A DNA stretch of 64,000 bases from Alphaproteobacteria bacterium HT1-32 (GTDB lineage Bacteria > Pseudomonadota > Alphaproteobacteria > Rhodospirillales > HT1-32). The position numbers were made by a program, and so were the translations under genes. The DNA is taken from assembly GCA_009649675.1 (NCBI GenBank), contig WJPL01000001.1:2375467-2439466 (forward strand), written 5' to 3'. Position 1 is the stretch's first letter, and every line of letters starts with the position of its first letter. Positions 57,212-64,000 of this stretch are shown piece after piece. The notes under the pieces were generated by a model that was given only the letters and a program-made list of their open reading frames with translations, ran no database searches and was not told the DNA's origin.

Positions 57212-57274
57212 GACCTGATGATCAGGGGCATCGAGAACTCTGTCAATCAGGCGGGAGGTTTTCGCATCATCTGT

Positions 57275-57302
57275 CTTGCAGCGGGCGGTTATTTCTCCAT
57301 AT
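57275..57302 (+). promoter_or_regulatory. Candidate heat-shock (RpoH) promoter of clpB
   Basis: CTTG at 57275-57278, 18 bases, CCATAT at 57297-57302, ending 85 bases before the clpB ATG. Same boxes as before htpG and consistent with the sigma-32 consensus. Confidence 0.6.
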
Positions 57303-57387
57303 CAGCTTCTGGTAACCCTATAAGGTGAGGGGTCTCTGACATTGCCGATGCGGGATGTTGAGGCCCTGTCGCAGAAAGGCTTTAAAA

Positions 57388-59976
57388 ATGGACTTTGAGA
57401 AATATACGGACCGCGCACGCGGGATGATTCAGGCTGCACAGACAATCGTGCTGCGTGAGGACCACCAGAGACTGACACCCGAACATATCCTGAAAGCATT
57501 ACTGGACGACAAGGACGGGCTTTGCGCCGGGCTGATTACGGCAGCCGGTGGTGACGCCAAGGTAGCTTTGGCCGATGTTACCGCAGAGCTTCGCAAGATC
57601 CCGTCTGTGCAGGGCGGTGACGGACAGCTTTATCTGGATCCGCGGACAGCCCGTCTGCTGGATCAGGCACAGCAGGTCGCCGAGAAGGCCGGTGACAGCT
57701 ATGTCACGGTCGAGCGGTTGCTGCTGGCACTGGCGATGGCAAGCGGTACGCCTTCTGCTGATATTCTGAAACGGGCCGGCGTGAACCCGCAAAGCCTGAA
57801 TGCGGCCATTGAGGAGATTCGCAAGGGACGTAAGGCAGACAGCGCCAGTGCTGAAGACTCCTTTGATGCGCTGAAGAAATTCGCCCGCGATCTGACACAG
57901 GCGGCGTTTGACGGGAAGATTGACCCGGTTATCGGGCGTGATGAGGAAATTCGCCGTACCATTCAGGTGCTGTCGCGCCGGACCAAGAACAATCCGGTTC
58001 TGATCGGTGAGCCAGGGGTTGGTAAGACGGCGATCGTTGAAGGCCTGGCCCAGCGAATTGTGGCCGGTGATGTGCCGGAGAACCTCAAGAAAAAGAAACT
58101 GATGGTGCTGGATCTCGGTGCACTTGTCGCCGGGGCGAAGTTTCGCGGTGAGTTCGAGGAACGCCTGAAGGCGGTTCTCGGCGAGGTCTCGAATGCGGCT
58201 GGTGAAATCATCCTGTTCATTGACGAGATGCATACCATCGTCGGTGCCGGTGCGGCGGAAGGGTCAATGGATGCTTCCAACCTGCTGAAACCGGCGCTGG
58301 CCCGTGGCGAACTGCATTGTGTCGGGGCGACCACGCTGAATGAATACCGGAAGTATATCGAAAAGGATGCGGCACTCGCCCGGCGGTTCCAGCAGGTCTA
58401 TGTGTCCGAGCCTTCGGTCGAGGATTCGATTTCGATCCTGCGCGGCCTGAAAGAGAAATACGAGCTGCATCACGGCGTGCGTATTTCAGACAGTGCCCTT
58501 GTTGCTGCGGCGACCCTGTCGAAGCGCTACATCACGGATCGGTTTCTGCCGGACAAGGCAATCGATCTGATGGATGAAGCATCCAGCCGCCTGCGGATGG
58601 AGATTGATTCCAAGCCGGAAGAAGTCGACGAACTTGACCGCCGGATCATCCAGTTGAAGATCGAGCAGTCCGCGCTGACCCGTGAAGGTGATGACGGATC
58701 GAAAGATCGTCTGGTGAAGCTGGAAAAAGAGCTGGCAGAACTGGAAGAAAAGTCGGCAGCCCTGACCGCCCGCTGGACCGCTCAGAAGAATGAGCTGGCC
58801 GGGGCAACCCAGATCAAGGAACAGCTCGACCAGGCCCGCATGGAGCTTGAACGTGCACAGCGTGACGGTCGTCTGGAGCGGGCAGGGGAACTGATGTACG
58901 GCGTCATTCCGGATCTGGAGCAGAAGCTGTCGACCGCTGATGGCGCTCATCAGGGCCAGTTGGTTGAGGAAACGGTGAGCGACCAGCACATCGCCGGCAT
59001 TGTCGCCCGCTGGACGGGTATCCCCGTCGACAAGTTGCTCGCCGGTGAACGGGACAAGCTGTTGCAGATGGAACAGCAGCTTCGCAAGCGGGTGGTTGGT
59101 CAGGAGGAGGCACTGGTCTCCGTTTCCAATGCTGTCCGCCGTGCCCGTGCCGGACTGCAGGATCCGAACCGGCCGATCGGGTCGTTTCTGTTCCTCGGTC
59201 CCACGGGGGTCGGTAAGACCGAACTGACGAAGGCGATTGCTGAATTCCTGTTCGATGACGAACAGGCACTGCTGCGTATCGATATGTCCGAGTATATGGA
59301 AAAGCACGCGGTCTCCCGGCTGATCGGCGCACCGCCGGGCTATGTCGGCTATGATGAGGGTGGTGCCCTGACGGAAGCGGTTCGCCGCCGGCCGTTTCAG
59401 GTCATCCTGTTTGACGAGATCGAAAAGGCACATCCCGATGTCTTCAACGTTCTGTTGCAGGTGCTGGATGATGGCCGTCTCACCGACGGGCAGGGGCGGA
59501 CGGTTGATTTCCGTAATACCCTGATCATCCTTACCTCTAACCTGGGGGCGGAAATTCTGGCCGCTCAGGAAGAAGGTCAGGACAGCTCGGATATTCGTGA
59601 ACAGGTCATGGAGATTGTCCGCGCTTCCTTCCGGCCGGAATTCTACAACCGGCTTGATGAGGTGATCCTGTTCCACCGTCTGTTCCGTGATCAGATGGCG
59701 GGTATTGTGGATATCCAGCTGGGCCGCCTGCGGCAGCTTCTGGAAGACCGGAAGATCACGCTGGAACTCGACAAAGCCGCTCTTCACTGGCTGGCTGACG
59801 CCGGGTTCGATCCGGTCTATGGCGCACGCCCCCTGAAACGGGTGATCCAGCGAACGCTGCAAAACCCGATGGCCGGGATGATCCTGGACGGACGGATTAC
59901 TGACGGCTCGTCAGTACATGTCTCGGCATCCGACGACGGGCTGACCCTGAACGGGGAACTGGCTGAAGCGGCGTAA
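57388..59976 (+). CDS. clpB: ATP-dependent disaggregase ClpB
   Basis: Hexameric Hsp100 that pulls proteins out of aggregates together with DnaK. The 862-residue product has the N-terminal Clp domain (about 1-145). The first AAA+ ring has Walker A GEPGVGKT with Lys213, a coiled-coil M domain lies at about 400-525, and the second ring has GPTGVGKT with Lys610. The ATG at 57388 ([13 protein letters not shown]) is the family start; an 11-residue upstream extension is rejected. It has a heat-shock-type promoter and a hairpin after the stop. Confidence 0.98.
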   Translation: MDFEKYTDRARGMIQAAQTIVLREDHQRLTPEHILKALLDDKDGLCAGLITAAGGDAKVALADVTAELRKIPSVQGGDGQLYLDPRTARLLDQAQQVAEKAGDSYVTVERLLLALAMASGTPSADILKRAGVNPQSLNAAIEEIRKGRKADSASAEDSFDALKKFARDLTQAAFDGKIDPVIGRDEEIRRTIQVLSRRTKNNPVLIGEPGVGKTAIVEGLAQRIVAGDVPENLKKKKLMVLDLGALVAGAKFRGEFEERLKAVLGEVSNAAGEIILFIDEMHTIVGAGAAEGSMDASNLLKPALARGELHCVGATTLNEYRKYIEKDAALARRFQQVYVSEPSVEDSISILRGLKEKYELHHGVRISDSALVAAATLSKRYITDRFLPDKAIDLMDEASSRLRMEIDSKPEEVDELDRRIIQLKIEQSALTREGDDGSKDRLVKLEKELAELEEKSAALTARWTAQKNELAGATQIKEQLDQARMELERAQRDGRLERAGELMYGVIPDLEQKLSTADGAHQGQLVEETVSDQHIAGIVARWTGIPVDKLLAGERDKLLQMEQQLRKRVVGQEEALVSVSNAVRRARAGLQDPNRPIGSFLFLGPTGVGKTELTKAIAEFLFDDEQALLRIDMSEYMEKHAVSRLIGAPPGYVGYDEGGALTEAVRRRPFQVILFDEIEKAHPDVFNVLLQVLDDGRLTDGQGRTVDFRNTLIILTSNLGAEILAAQEEGQDSSDIREQVMEIVRASFRPEFYNRLDEVILFHRLFRDQMAGIVDIQLGRLRQLLEDRKITLELDKAALHWLADAGFDPVYGARPLKRVIQRTLQNPMAGMILDGRITDGSSVHVSASDDGLTLNGELAEAA

Positions 59977-59984
59977 CCTCTGTT

Positions 59985-60027
59985 CCGTGGCGTTGAATTG
60001 CGGAGCTTGCGCAGTTTGACGCCACGG
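59985..60027 (+). terminator. Nested hairpin after clpB
   Basis: CCGTGGCGT (59985-59993) pairs with ACGCCACGG (60019-60027), and inside the loop TGCG (59999-60002) pairs with CGCA (60010-60013). It lies between the clpB stop and the reductase start. There is no T-run, so its terminator strength is uncertain. Confidence 0.45.
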
Positions 60028-60075
60028 CACTGGCAGGCCTACTGTTCGGTAATCTTTTTATCGTCCGGACATGTC

Positions 60076-61182
60076 ATGCCAACCCTGTTTGAAGCCTACA
60101 AAATCGGTGGTCTTGAGCTGCCGAACCGAATCGTTATTGCACCGATGTGCCAGTATTCAGCTGTTGATGGCAGCATGAATGACTGGCATCTCGCGCATCT
60201 CGGTACATTGGCGGCGTCGAAAGCCGGTCTGCTGGTTTTCGAGGCAACGCATGTCAGTCCGGAAGGCCGGATTACACATGGCTGTGCGGGGCTTTATTCA
60301 GACGAAAATGAAGCGGCGATGCGGCGGGTGGTCGAACTTTGCCGGACTGTTTCCGATATTCCTCTGGGTGTTCAGATTGGCCATGCCGGACGCAAGGCTT
60401 CGACGGCGCGACCGTGGCAGGGGCGGGGTGCGCTTGGTCCGGATGACAATCCCTGGCAAACCGTGGCTCCTTCAGCCCTGCCGGCGAATGATGGCTGGCA
60501 TGTGCCACGGGAACTGACAGCGACGGACCTCGCGGCGATCCGTGATGCATTTGTCGGGTCAACGCTTCGGGCGCTTCGCATTGGTTTTGATCTGGTCGAG
60601 CTGCATGCGGCGCATGGCTATCTGATGCATCAGTTTCTGTCGCCGATATCGAACCAGCGTGACGATGAATGGGGTGGAGATGCGGAGCGCCGGATGCGCT
60701 TTCCGCTGGAAGTTGCGGCGGCTGTCCGGGAGGTCTGGCCCCGGGACAGGGCGCTGGGGGCCCGGATCACCGGAACGGACTGGCGCGAGGATGGTCTGGG
60801 GCCACAGGATGCGATTACCTTTGCCGCACGGCTGAAGGATATCGGTTATGATTTCGTTTGTGTCAGTTCTGGCGGTATTGGTGGCGTGACCCAGTTCGCC
60901 GTGGAACCGGGCTATCAGGTTCATCTGGCAGAGGCGGTCCGGAAAGGCGCGGGAATACCAACCCGTGCTGTCGGCATGATTATCGACCCGCATCATGCGC
61001 AGCAGATCATTGCGGAAGGGCGGGCAGATATGGTGGCTCTGGCCCGCGGGTTCCTGGATAACCCTCGCTGGGTCTGGCATGCAGCCGAGTCGCTGGGCAC
61101 TGATCTGGAACTCCTGCCGCAATATCAGCGTGCCGGGCATAAACTATGGGCGGGTGCAGCAATCGCCCGGCCTGCGGACTGA
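60076..61182 (+). CDS. Old-yellow-enzyme-type NADH:flavin oxidoreductase (YqjM-like)
   Basis: A 368-residue FMN TIM barrel that reduces activated C=C bonds. It has the YqjM-class Cys25 in APMCQYSA, which tunes the flavin, GVQIGHAGRKAS, the catalytic/substrate region ELHAAHGYLMHQFLSP and the phosphate-binding end VALARGFLDNPRWVW. The ATG at 60076 begins the family N-terminus (MPTLFEAYKIGGLELPNR); upstream codons are not conserved-looking. The natural substrate is unknown. It is 33 bp upstream of the PLP enzyme and probably co-transcribed. Confidence 0.93.
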   Translation: MPTLFEAYKIGGLELPNRIVIAPMCQYSAVDGSMNDWHLAHLGTLAASKAGLLVFEATHVSPEGRITHGCAGLYSDENEAAMRRVVELCRTVSDIPLGVQIGHAGRKASTARPWQGRGALGPDDNPWQTVAPSALPANDGWHVPRELTATDLAAIRDAFVGSTLRALRIGFDLVELHAAHGYLMHQFLSPISNQRDDEWGGDAERRMRFPLEVAAAVREVWPRDRALGARITGTDWREDGLGPQDAITFAARLKDIGYDFVCVSSGGIGGVTQFAVEPGYQVHLAEAVRKGAGIPTRAVGMIIDPHHAQQIIAEGRADMVALARGFLDNPRWVWHAAESLGTDLELLPQYQRAGHKLWAGAAIARPAD

Positions 61183-61215
61183 TATCGCCGGTTTGGTGCG
61201 GCAGAAAGGATGGCT

Positions 61216-62268
61216 ATGGAAAACCGGGTAATGACAGTCGGGGCACTGGACAGCTTTCCCCGTGTGCGGATGGCGCATCTGCCGACACCGCTGGAGGAAG
61301 CAGCCAACCTTGGCGCGGATCTGGGTATTGACCTCTGGATCAAGCGTGATGACTGCACCGGGATTGGCATGGGAGGCAACAAGGTTCGCCAGCTTGAATT
61401 CTATCTTGGCGAGGCGGTATCGAAAGGTGCTGATACGATTCTGATAACCGGAGCGGTACAGTCGAACTTTGTCCGCACGGCAGCTGCGATGGCTGCCCGG
61501 CTCGGGATGGAAAGTCATCTCCAGCTTGAGGAGCGGGTGCCCCATGATACGCCGCTTTATCGCATGTCTGGCAACGTGCTGCTTGATCATCTGCTGGGGG
61601 CTACTCTCCACAGTTTTCCCGAAGGTGAAAACGAAGCGGGTGCAGATGCAAAGCTGGAAGAAATTGCGGCGGACTTACGGGCGAAGGGCCGCAAACCCTA
61701 TGTCATTCATCTCGGCCCGGGGCATGCCCCGCTGGGGGCACTGGGTTATGTCGATATGGCGCGTGAATTGCTGGACCAGCTTGCGGCGCTCAGAATTGAT
61801 ATCGGACGGATATTTGTGGCATCCGGCAGTGCAGCAACCCATGCCGGACTGCTTTATGGTTTGCGGGCATTTGGATCAGATATCCCGGTTCAGGGGATTT
61901 GCGTCAGGCGTGATGCATCCTTGCAGTCGAGCCGGGTTCTGGCTCGCTGCGGTGAGATCGCCGGGCTGATCGGAGGACCGGATATCGTGACGGAAAGTGA
62001 CATACGTCTCGACGATACCGCTCTTGCACCAGGCTATGGCCAGATGAACGGGGCGACGCGGGATGCCATTCACCGGGCTGCGTCACGGGAGGGAATGTTT
62101 CTCGACCCGACCTATACAGCCAAGGTTATGGCCGGCCTGATATCTTTTTCAGAACGACTCTCGAAGACATCAGCGCAGGAGGCGGAAAAACCGTGGCTGT
62201 TCATTCATACGGGCGGACAGCCGGCACTGTTCGCCTATGGCGATCAGCTTACCGGCGATCATAAATGA
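61216..62268 (+). CDS. D-cysteine desulfhydrase / ACC deaminase family PLP enzyme
   Basis: A 350-residue fold-type II PLP protein with the cofactor lysine Lys56 in GMGGNKVRQLEF, the substrate loop ITGAVQSNFVRTAAAMAA and the phosphate-binding SGSAATHAGLLYG. Family members release ammonia, sulfide and pyruvate from D-cysteine or open the ring of 1-aminocyclopropane-1-carboxylate; residues here do not settle which. The ATG at 61216 is preferred because AGAAAGGA at 61203-61210 is correctly spaced, while it overlaps the ATG at 61210. Confidence 0.9.
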   Translation: MENRVMTVGALDSFPRVRMAHLPTPLEEAANLGADLGIDLWIKRDDCTGIGMGGNKVRQLEFYLGEAVSKGADTILITGAVQSNFVRTAAAMAARLGMESHLQLEERVPHDTPLYRMSGNVLLDHLLGATLHSFPEGENEAGADAKLEEIAADLRAKGRKPYVIHLGPGHAPLGALGYVDMARELLDQLAALRIDIGRIFVASGSAATHAGLLYGLRAFGSDIPVQGICVRRDASLQSSRVLARCGEIAGLIGGPDIVTESDIRLDDTALAPGYGQMNGATRDAIHRAASREGMFLDPTYTAKVMAGLISFSERLSKTSAQEAEKPWLFIHTGGQPALFAYGDQLTGDHK

Positions 62269-62270
62269 AA

Positions 62271-63572
62271 TCAGTCGACGCTGGCGATGGTCGGTGCAAC
62301 CGGTTCGGTAACCGGCAGGGCCTCGAATTCGCGGTCCATGTCGCGACGCAGGTTACGGAAGTTTGCCAGATCCGTACCGGTCAGCCGCTTACCCGTAGGC
62401 AGCTTGATGCTGAGCGGGTTGACCTGATGCTTGCCCCGCAGCACTTCGTAATGCAGATGTGCGCCAGTTGACCGGCCGGTTGTACCGACCCAGCCGATGA
62501 TCTGCCCCTGACGGACCCGCTTACCCTTGCGGGCATTCTTCGAAATGGCTTTCATATGGGCATAGGCGGTTCTGTATTCCCCGTTATGGCGCAGGCGGAC
62601 ATATTTCCCATATCCGCCATTCCAGCCGGAGACTTCAATCACACCATCACCGGCGGCATATATCGGAGTGCCGGAAGGCGCGGCGAAGTCGACGCCGCGA
62701 TGCATCTTGTTATAGCCCAGAATCGGATGACGGCGCTTGCCGAAGCGTGATGAGATGCGGGCACCATCAACCGGTGTTTTCAGCAGGGCCTTGCGGATGC
62801 TGTGACCTTTCTGGTCGAAGAAATCAGTGCGGCCGCTTTTGTCCGTGAAACGATAGATATACAGTTCCTTGCCGCTCAGGGTGAGGCGGGCATGGTTGAT
62901 TGCACCATCCCGCAAGGCGAGACCGGTTTCATCATGGAAGCGGTTGAACATGACCTTGAAGGAATCACCGGGCTGAATGTCGCGCTGGAAGTCGACATCA
63001 AAAGACATTGCCTGAATCAGTTCGATCAGAACAGCCGGCGGTAATCCGGCGGCAACGGCTGCTTCATAAAGGGAGCTGGTAATCTCTCCGTCGACCCGGT
63101 GGGACTGTTCGGAAAGTGCCTTCTTGATTTCCTTCGCCGCAAACTTGTCTGCTTCGCGATCCACAAAGACATCCAGATCGACATCAGGTTTCAGCGCCAG
63201 CCCTATAAGAGATGTGCCTTCATCAGCAGCAGGGTCGAGCGAGACCTTGATGGTCTGGCCGGGGCGCAATTTGCGCGGGTCATAGACAGTACGCAGGGCG
63301 GAGATGGCTGAATGTGATTCTGACCGGCTGAAACCCTGTCCCATCAGCATCTTCATAAGAGTGTCACCGCGGCGAACCTTTAATTCGCGGAATTCCGGTT
63401 CGGATGTCGGCACATTGATGGCCGCCACATCTATATCTTCAGATGTTCCGGTCTGAACCGCGGGCGGGGTGAGCAGCCCGTCTGCTGCCTGGGACTGGAA
63501 GGGGACCAAAGCCGCGCCGGCGACAATAAGGTATCTCATCGCGCGTGCAGCGACGTTAAACTGGTTATTCAA
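62271..63572 (-). CDS. M23-family peptidoglycan endopeptidase
   Basis: A 433-residue envelope protein with an N-terminal signal/anchor (AMRYLIVAGAALVPFQSQA), a LysM-like or OapA-like segment (LKVRRGDTLMKMLMGQGFSR, RPGQTIKVSLD) and a C-terminal M23 domain. The zinc ligands lie in KMHRGVDFAAPSG and GAHLHYEV. It cleaves peptide cross-links of the cell wall. The start is uncertain: TTG at 63572 has GGAAAGGG in front, TTG at 63599 is longer, and ATG at 63539 would start directly at the signal peptide. It converges on the PLP gene with 2 bp between. Confidence 0.92.
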   Translation of the reverse strand: MNNQFNVAARAMRYLIVAGAALVPFQSQAADGLLTPPAVQTGTSEDIDVAAINVPTSEPEFRELKVRRGDTLMKMLMGQGFSRSESHSAISALRTVYDPRKLRPGQTIKVSLDPAADEGTSLIGLALKPDVDLDVFVDREADKFAAKEIKKALSEQSHRVDGEITSSLYEAAVAAGLPPAVLIELIQAMSFDVDFQRDIQPGDSFKVMFNRFHDETGLALRDGAINHARLTLSGKELYIYRFTDKSGRTDFFDQKGHSIRKALLKTPVDGARISSRFGKRRHPILGYNKMHRGVDFAAPSGTPIYAAGDGVIEVSGWNGGYGKYVRLRHNGEYRTAYAHMKAISKNARKGKRVRQGQIIGWVGTTGRSTGAHLHYEVLRGKHQVNPLSIKLPTGKRLTGTDLANFRNLRRDMDREFEALPVTEPVAPTIASVD

Positions 63573-63846
63573 TGCTTTCCCTTTCCCCGTCTTTCGCAAT
63601 TACTTGATAAAATGCTGTGCGAAACGACGCAATGGCCCGACGTTAAATGATAGGTGTAGGCTGTCAACCTGTTCCGCTTCACTTCGACTGAAACTATGGC
63701 GAAATGATGGTTTAAATACTGTTTAGACTTCATGTCTTCATGGATAGAAAGAGCTTTCCTTATATAGAGCGTGGGTTTGAAAGGCGTAAATCGCTGATTT
63801 CTGCGGGTTCTCCCGTTTGTCAGGGAGGCTGCAGCGAGCCATTTCG

Positions 63847-63874
63847 AGAAAAATGTCACTTTTGTCATTTTTCT
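63847..63874. other. A/T-rich inverted repeat upstream of the right-edge promoter
   Basis: AGAAAAATG (63847-63855) and CATTTTTCT (63866-63874) form a perfect 9-bp inverted repeat ending 12 bp before the -35 box at 63887. This is the position of UP elements or of activator sites at strong stable-RNA promoters. In the remaining upstream sequence, 63573-63846, I see no gene and no other clear signal. Confidence 0.4.
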
Positions 63875-63886
63875 TGAGAAAGGCAT

Positions 63887-63915
63887 TTGACAGGTAGGCG
63901 GTGCGCCCATATAAA
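63887..63915 (+). promoter_or_regulatory. Near-consensus sigma-70 promoter reading out of the window
   Basis: TTGACA at 63887-63892, exactly 17 bases, TATAAA at 63910-63915. This is the strongest promoter visible in the window, and no protein gene starts in the 85 bases that follow. It probably drives an rRNA operon or another stable RNA beyond base 64000. Confidence 0.8.
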
Positions 63916-64000
63916 CCGCCTCCCGACGCGACGAGCATCGGGCCACCGGAAAAGAACGGCGGTTTTGGAAGCTGGTTTCGGCTGGTGGAAGAAGGCTCTT
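63916..64000 (+). other. Transcript leader, probably of an rRNA operon
   Basis: Untranslated-looking sequence after the strong promoter, with no start codon plus ribosome site. It ends in GGCTCTT, which matches the first part of the boxA antitermination element (GCTCTTTA/GACA) placed in rRNA leaders. The match is cut off by the window edge, so the assignment is an inference. Confidence 0.45.

Noticed and set aside
58486..59862. Long open frame antisense to clpB (458 codons)
   Set aside because: It lies wholly inside clpB, has no domain or start signal, and follows from the codon bias of the sense gene.

Overview
The window looks like ordinary chromosome of an alphaproteobacterium, probably a Rhodospirillales-like lineage. 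Three things point there: the order lysC-ptsP-...-hisS-prfA-prmC-DUF4167-clpB (DUF4167 is, to my knowledge, an alphaproteobacterial family), a yqeY-dnaG unit divergent from carA with a primase that lacks most zinc ligands, and a SAM methyltransferase of the NDUFAF5-like type. I see no phage, transposase, CRISPR array or tRNA. Coding density is very high and only the right-hand edge has more than 300 bases without a gene.

Layout. 1-1434: dnaG (cut by the left edge) and yqeY, minus strand. 1630-11885: carA and carB, separated by a small membrane protein and a complete export module (beta-barrel protein, LolA-like protein, MMPL/RND transporter) with a divergent TetR regulator and two operator-like palindromes. 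11967-17576: greA, polyphosphate kinase 2, msrP, an S4 RNA-binding protein and a Suv3-type helicase. 17801-20834: a FecCD-type iron/siderophore ABC importer behind a Fur-like palindrome, with a strong hairpin after its first gene. 20922-24461: htpG (heat-shock-type promoter), a 102-bp palindromic repeat, and an isolated betB.

24480-33699: the most coherent accessory locus. Seven minus-strand genes, mostly overlapping by a few bases, encode a D-amino-acid dehydrogenase, both subunits of an ATP-dependent hydantoinase/5-oxoprolinase, a complete tripartite tricarboxylate (TTT) transporter and a RidA imine hydrolase. A divergent LysR gene flanks them. Together they read as uptake, ring opening, oxidation and imine clearance of a cyclic amide such as a 5-oxoproline or hydantoin. 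33751-37345: a copper-resistance locus (cupredoxin, CopA with an MDHSxM array, CopB, and a His-rich small secreted protein).

37499-41467: radC, map, sfsA, a methyltransferase and a secreted protein, with a perfect 281-bp tandem duplication across the last gene junction. 41713-44683: comF, grxC, two methyltransferases (one ubiG) and a DUF1178 gene. 44862-59976: the housekeeping run lysC, ptsP, RodZ-like, ispG, hisS, hemA (glutamyl-tRNA reductase, unusual for this class), prfA, prmC, DUF4167, MOSC and clpB. 60076-63572: an old-yellow-enzyme-type reductase, a D-cysteine-desulfhydrase-like PLP enzyme and an M23 peptidase. The right edge holds a near-consensus sigma-70 promoter reading out of the window, probably of an rRNA operon.
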